Source of the DNA: Guyanagaster necrorhizus
Lineage: Eukaryota; Basidiomycota; Agaricomycetes; Agaricales; Physalacriaceae
Direction of reading: 5' to 3'
DNA length: 64,000 bases
Assembly: GCF_019112545.1 (NCBI RefSeq)
Contig: NW_025064881.1
Span: 1,772,591-1,836,590, forward strand
Under the pieces are notes generated by a model. That model worked only from the letters and a program-made list of their open reading frames with translations. It searched no databases and had not been told where the DNA came from. The position numbers and the translations under genes are program-made. Below, in pieces: positions 59,589 to 64,000 of the stretch (positions are counted from its first letter, which is position 1; each line of letters begins with the position of its first letter).

Positions 59589-61403
59589 TTGTAACGATGT
59601 GTGCAACGGTGCATTATTGGGCAGCGAAGTCTTTTAGACGTAGTGACAGTGCCGTTGCAAGGCCGAGTGGAAGGAAACCGATTGGCGGGGATCTACTCGC
59701 TGTGATCATTCACCTGTGTCTTTGGACCAGAAACATGTTTTAAAGTCACCAAGCCAAAGAACGACGAAGATCCGAACTCTTCTAAAGTGAAAGAACACGC
59801 TGGACACATGGAAATATATCGATTTCACCAGCATTGAACACACGAGGGTCCGACAGCGGTCGAAGCCTATCGGGGCTGTTCAGTTGGACTACGCGGGAGC
59901 CGAGTCCTGCAACAAAATGAGAGAAGAGGAAAAAATTTGTTTACCTTTGGTCAGTCACACCATGAGGCAACATGGGGGACGAGCGAAGCACTTGAAGTAT
60001 CACAGTCCAGAAAGAAGGAAGACGGTACAAAGTGAAGCCTGTCCCAACTTGAAATACGTGTCCAAAAGAAGTTTCACTTGGGGTCGGATAAATAATGTGA
60101 GCGTAGCATAAGCGAGGTAATTCAAGTAAACTGGTTACCTCGGGGTCAAATTTTCCAGGAGTAAACGTAGATAGACGAGGTCCTCGACCGTTGCATACAT
60201 TTATCCTGTGAATATCACGACCCAAGTTTTTGTCGTCAACCCTCGTCGAGTGCCGGCCCTTCCTGACGGTTATTGATCTGCTAATAGCCGGAATAAAACA
60301 AAGAGAAATCTATCATCGACTATGTAGTCCACACCCGACGATATGGGACCTCTGGCTTGATCCCTGTTGGCTGCTTCTACGAGCCTCGAACACTAACCGG
60401 CATACTCCGAAAGGAACCAAAGTAGCTGTGGGCTTCGTATATTGCGAGCTTCCACCGTATTACAGATTGAAGGTCAAGAATCCAAAAGAATACGGGTTCT
60501 GACAAAGAAGTTCACTCAAGAGGTGCATCGCTACCTTGCGAGGGGCTACAGTAATCGAACGACGGATCGCATACAGGAAGGGAACCAAGTATTCATGATC
60601 CGTCGTGATACTGATGCGAAATCAATCAGTCCTCATGATGCATCATGCCCAACGCTGTGCATTTGACCAAGTTACAAGCAGCATCGAGACTGGGGTTAAC
60701 TTTAGAACATCAGGAAGAGCTTGCAGAGCGAAACTTGCCGTTGGAAGCCCACCACGCCTCCAGTGCCGGATCGAATATTAGAAATCCCTCCCTGTTCGTC
60801 GGTCAGATTTTGGGATAAGCCCTAGGCCACATGTTATTCCCTGAGAGTCCAGATCACCACGACGGGAAACGGCATTCTTCTCCAGCTAACCGCTTGAATA
60901 AAAAGGTAGCTGTCAGACGGTTAAAAATTGATATCGAACAATTTAGGGGAATATGTGCGGCGCTGACCAGTAACGTATTAGAAGGAGAGGACAGGAACGA
61001 ATGAATTGAAACTCCGCCTGACGGAGCCTGTATTTTCCTGGTGCTCACTCAGATCATTCCATCAACTGTGTCTCCCGTAAGGACGCTGCCCTCAACCCTT
61101 TCTTCAACTTTTATCTTTCTGGTCGCTGTCCTCGGCGACACAGTCGTTGCAGGTACTGCCCCTTGTCATCTATCGACGTCGATTCCCTTGACTGCCTACA
61201 CCCCTCTTTCTCACCTATTCTCGGCCCCTCGCCTGTCTTTTCAGGCGATTTTTCTCGTATCAAGTGTGAGTGACGGTGTAGCGGTCTCTCTTATATTTCC
61301 TCTTAGTCTGCAGACATTGAAGACTCTGCTTTTTCATCCAGCGCCGACTTAACTCATTCGTGCCAAGTCTGACTTTGCTTCTGACGTTTCCAATTATCAA
61401 ACC
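59589..61403. other. 1.8-kb stretch before the Gbeta gene, no confident gene
   Basis: A minus-strand frame at 59941-60225 has an intron-like end at 59906-59943 (GTAAAC donor, pyrimidine-rich tract, CAG), which suggests a small spliced gene, but the product is not recognised. The 300 bp before 61404 are pyrimidine-rich and probably form the Gbeta leader. Confidence 0.4.
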
Positions 61404-62673
61404 ATGTCTCAAAATCAGGGTGACATTCAAGAGAGGATTGCTGCTGCTCGTAGGGAGGCGGAGAGCTTGAAGGAAAAGATTCGTGCAAAGAAAGAATCAT
61501 CAGCAGATACCAGCTGTGAGTTGCTACCCCTTTTCCCTCGGCCGCTATCAGTGACCCTAATTCAATTTCAGTGCGTGCTATGGCCGCAGAAGTTGATGCA
61601 CTTCCCCGAATTGTGATGCGTCCGCGTCGCGCACTGAGAGGTCACCTTGCTAAGATATATGCTATGCATTGGGCGACGGACCGGAGACATCTCGTTTCTG
61701 CCTCACAAGACGGAAAGCTGATTGTCTGGGATGCTTACACGACGAACAAAGTACATGCTATCCCTCTGCGGTCAAGCTGGGTGATGACCTGCGCATATGC
61801 CCCATCTGGAAACTACGTCGCTTGTGGCGGTCTTGACAACATTTGCTCCATTTATAACCTCAACAGCAAAGAAGGTGGTACCAGCGTCAAGGGCGCTCGC
61901 GAGCTTAGCGCTCACTCCGGATATCTCAGCTGCTGCAGATTTATCAATGACCGACAGATTGTTACCAGTTCGGGTGACATGACTTGCATGCTGTGGGACA
62001 TTGAGGCGGGTGTCAGGGTGGTCGAGTTCAGTGATCACACAGGTGATGTCATGAGGTCTGTCTTGTCGTTTCTGCGAGCTTTGGGGATTGCTAACAGGTT
62101 GCTTTATTATAAGCTTGTCCCTGGGTCCGAATCAGAACGTATTCGTTTCCGGTGCTTGTGACGCCACAGCCAAACTATGGGATATTCGGAGTGGCCGTGC
62201 GACTCAGACATTCACTGGTCATGAATCAGACATCAATGCCGTTCAGTCTGTATCGTTTTAACTCTGGCACCATCATTCTTACCAATGCCTTTCTTCTAGA
62301 TTTTTCCCCAACGGTGACGCGTTTGCCACCGGCTCCGATGACGCCTCTTGCCGCTTGTTTGACATTCGTGCTGACCGGGAACTCAACACTTTCACACACG
62401 ATAACATTCTATGTGGTATCACCTCTGTTGCTTTTTCAATCTCAGGACGTATCCTATTTGGAGGTTACGACGATTGGACATGCAACGTCTGGGATACTCT
62501 GAAGGGAGAACGTGTTGGCGTGCTAACAGGGCACGAGAATCGGGTCAGCTGTTTAGGTGTCAGCACTGATGGCATGGCACTTTGCACTGGTAGCTGGGAC
62601 AGTACGCTCAGGGTAAGTAGCTTGTCATATTAGTGTCTACTGTGGTTGACATTGGTTCCAGGTCTGGGCGTAA
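61404..62673 (+). CDS. heterotrimeric G-protein beta subunit
   Basis: Seven-bladed WD40 propeller acting with a Ggamma subunit downstream of pheromone and nutrient receptors. Exons 61404-61515, 61572-62055, 62114-62245, 62300-62612, 62662-62673; 350 aa, exactly family length. N-terminal coiled coil [19 protein letters not shown] for Ggamma binding, then seven repeats, for example [20 protein letters not shown] with [23 protein letters not shown] with [32 protein letters not shown] with [12 protein letters not shown], and [17 protein letters not shown] with [12 protein letters not shown] as the end. The last exon has 12 nt. A clear Gbeta rather than a RACK1-type protein because of the N-terminal helix. 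Confidence 0.97.
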
Positions 62674-63281
62674 TGTACTGTATATATTTCCTTCTCCCGG
62701 ATACCCCATGCCGCTCGTGGGCCTTGTGTCTCTACGCGAAAGGTTTCATTGCGTCTCTGATGTGTTTTTCATGCACGGTATCTGATCCTTCATATGTTCA
62801 TCCTATACCCTTAACCGCGCTCCATCGGAATGGACGCCTCGAGTCATTCGTTAGATGCTTTGCTGCCCTGCAATTTTCACAGCCACAGTCTGACCCTTCT
62901 CACTCGTGGTTTACATATATCTCCCTGCTATCCAGTTTGCCTCAGTTTCAAGTTTTTCTCTTTTCCTGCCTTTCCTACTTTTAGGTCTTATATATTGTCG
63001 AATTCATAAATTTCTCTTCTCGTACATGGAATTTGGAATAAATGCACATGCTTGTGTTCAAAACAGTGGAGGATCGGCACGTTTGACGATACAGCACGTT
63101 TAACGATAGAGTGCTTGCCTATCCAGAGATCAAGAGTCTGCCTAGCTTGACCACACAATTGCTTCCGTTCAAATGCCGGTTCATACCAATTTGGCTGACA
63201 TCCACCCAGTCTTCAGCTCTCTCCCTGCTCCCCCACACTACTGACTCACCACTATCATTTTTTAAATCAACTGTCAACACC
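62674..63281. other. intergenic, 608 bp
   Basis: 3' region of the Gbeta gene and promoter of the golgin-like gene. Plus-strand open frames (62646-62984) have no motif. Pyrimidine-rich before 63282. Confidence 0.5.
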
Positions 63282-64000
63282 ATGTCGGAAGACGACCGAG
63301 CTGCCAAGGCAGCAAGAGCCAAAGCCATGGTATGTATCCGGCACCTTGACTATATTGAGTAGGCGTCAACTACTCTCATAGCTCAAGAAACGACAGCAAA
63401 AGAAAGCCCACGGTCCATCCATTACCCCAGAGGTCGCCTCTCCTTCCAGCCCGCCATCTTCAAGGCCATTTTCTCCTGCTCTTCCAGAGCCTGCACCAGT
63501 TGAGGACGAGCAAAAGGTCGTGGCTGACCTGTAGGCGATTTCCAGCTTCATTTCAATGTATGATTGTCAATTTGGTTTTACCCATGCTAGCTTCGCGACA
63601 AGGGAATCAAATGACACGTCATGGATATCTTCGTTGCCTCGTGCTGCGCCTCCAACAGTTTCAAGCATACCATCCAATCTCATTTCCTCACCACCACTGA
63701 AGCCTAGTAGTCATTCACATGCTGCGACAATCTCGAACGTAGATGGCGGTGTTCTCAAGGCGCGCACAGATGCACTTGAATTGGAAAATACTTCATTAAG
63801 TAATAGGATACAAGAACTGCAGGTGTCCCAGGATAGTGCGTGGTAGTCTGTTATTAACGACGCGTTTCGACTCATGTCTCTCCAGGACTTCGGGAAACTG
63901 AGGTGTTATTGGGTGAAGAGCGGAAACGTTCGCAACAGTTGTCCGAAGACTTGCATCAACTGCAGGCCGAAAGAGAGACACTTTTACGAAATGAACAACA
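63282..64000 (+). CDS. golgin-like coiled-coil protein, 5' part only
   Basis: Runs off the right edge. Exons 63282-63329, 63382-63530, 63591-63835, 63886-64000 (continuing). The start SEDDRAAKAARAKAMLKKRQ is a basic amphipathic helix of the kind seen at the N-terminus of GM130-like golgins, followed by a Ser/Pro-rich linker and a coiled coil (LENTSLSNRIQELQVSQD, then LRETEVLLGEERKRSQQLSE, ELHQLQ-like heptads). Introns are 50-60 nt. A Golgi tether is the best guess, but other coiled-coil proteins with the same start cannot be excluded without the missing C-terminus. Confidence 0.7.

Overview
The window is nuclear DNA of a filamentous basidiomycete, most likely an agaricomycete mushroom. Almost every gene is cut by many short introns (mostly 45-60 nt, GT-AG, with a few GC-AG). 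The gene set also fits: a large SAM-methyltransferase of a basidiomycete-expanded type, a GtaA-like secreted glutaminase, small dsRNA-binding-motif proteins, a Gbeta subunit and a Mei2-like RRM protein. No tRNA, rRNA, CRISPR array, virus or complete transposon was found. Gene models were built by hand by joining exons so that frame and family similarity run through each junction. Exon coordinates are given in the entries, and all complete models sum to whole codons.

Left part (1-24.4 kb): a PON-like arylesterase cut by the left edge; a compact SH3-RasGEF; IST1 (ESCRT-III regulator); a SAM methyltransferase; the Ski2 exosome helicase in 22 exons; a homeodomain-like nuclear protein with a CRE palindrome just before its start; a Pro/Ser-rich protein; an RRM-fold protein; a SIKE/FGFR1OP2-like coiled-coil protein (STRIPAK type); and an F-box-like protein. 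A gene-poor stretch follows (24.4-27.7 kb).

Middle part (27.7-54.4 kb): an intronless 845-aa Ser-rich coiled-coil ORF; a membrane-anchored GtaA-like protein with a cytosolic tail ending in a PPxY motif; two U5/tri-snRNP genes, SAD1/USP39 and SNU114, head to head across 257 bp; calnexin, with a cluster of CGTGG-type elements in its promoter; a Mei2-like two-RRM/RGG protein; a Rab5 GTPase with a 6-nt microexon; mitochondrial RSM22; prefoldin subunit 1; and the ribosome-assembly factor MAK21/NOC1. Gene spacing is tight (129-640 bp), with several divergent and convergent pairs.

Right part (54.4-64 kb): a 7-kb stretch poor in recognisable genes. It holds an apparently intact 73-aa single-domain dsRNA-binding protein, too finely spliced to appear as an ORF, and a neighbouring diverged paralogue broken by a frameshift. 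After it come the heterotrimeric G-protein beta subunit and the 5' part of a golgin-like coiled-coil gene that runs off the right edge.

No operon-like unit is present. Loose themes are RNA fate (SKI2, SNU114, SAD1, Mei2-like, dsRBM, MAK21), signalling (RasGEF, Gbeta, SIKE) and membrane traffic (IST1, Rab5, calnexin, golgin-like).
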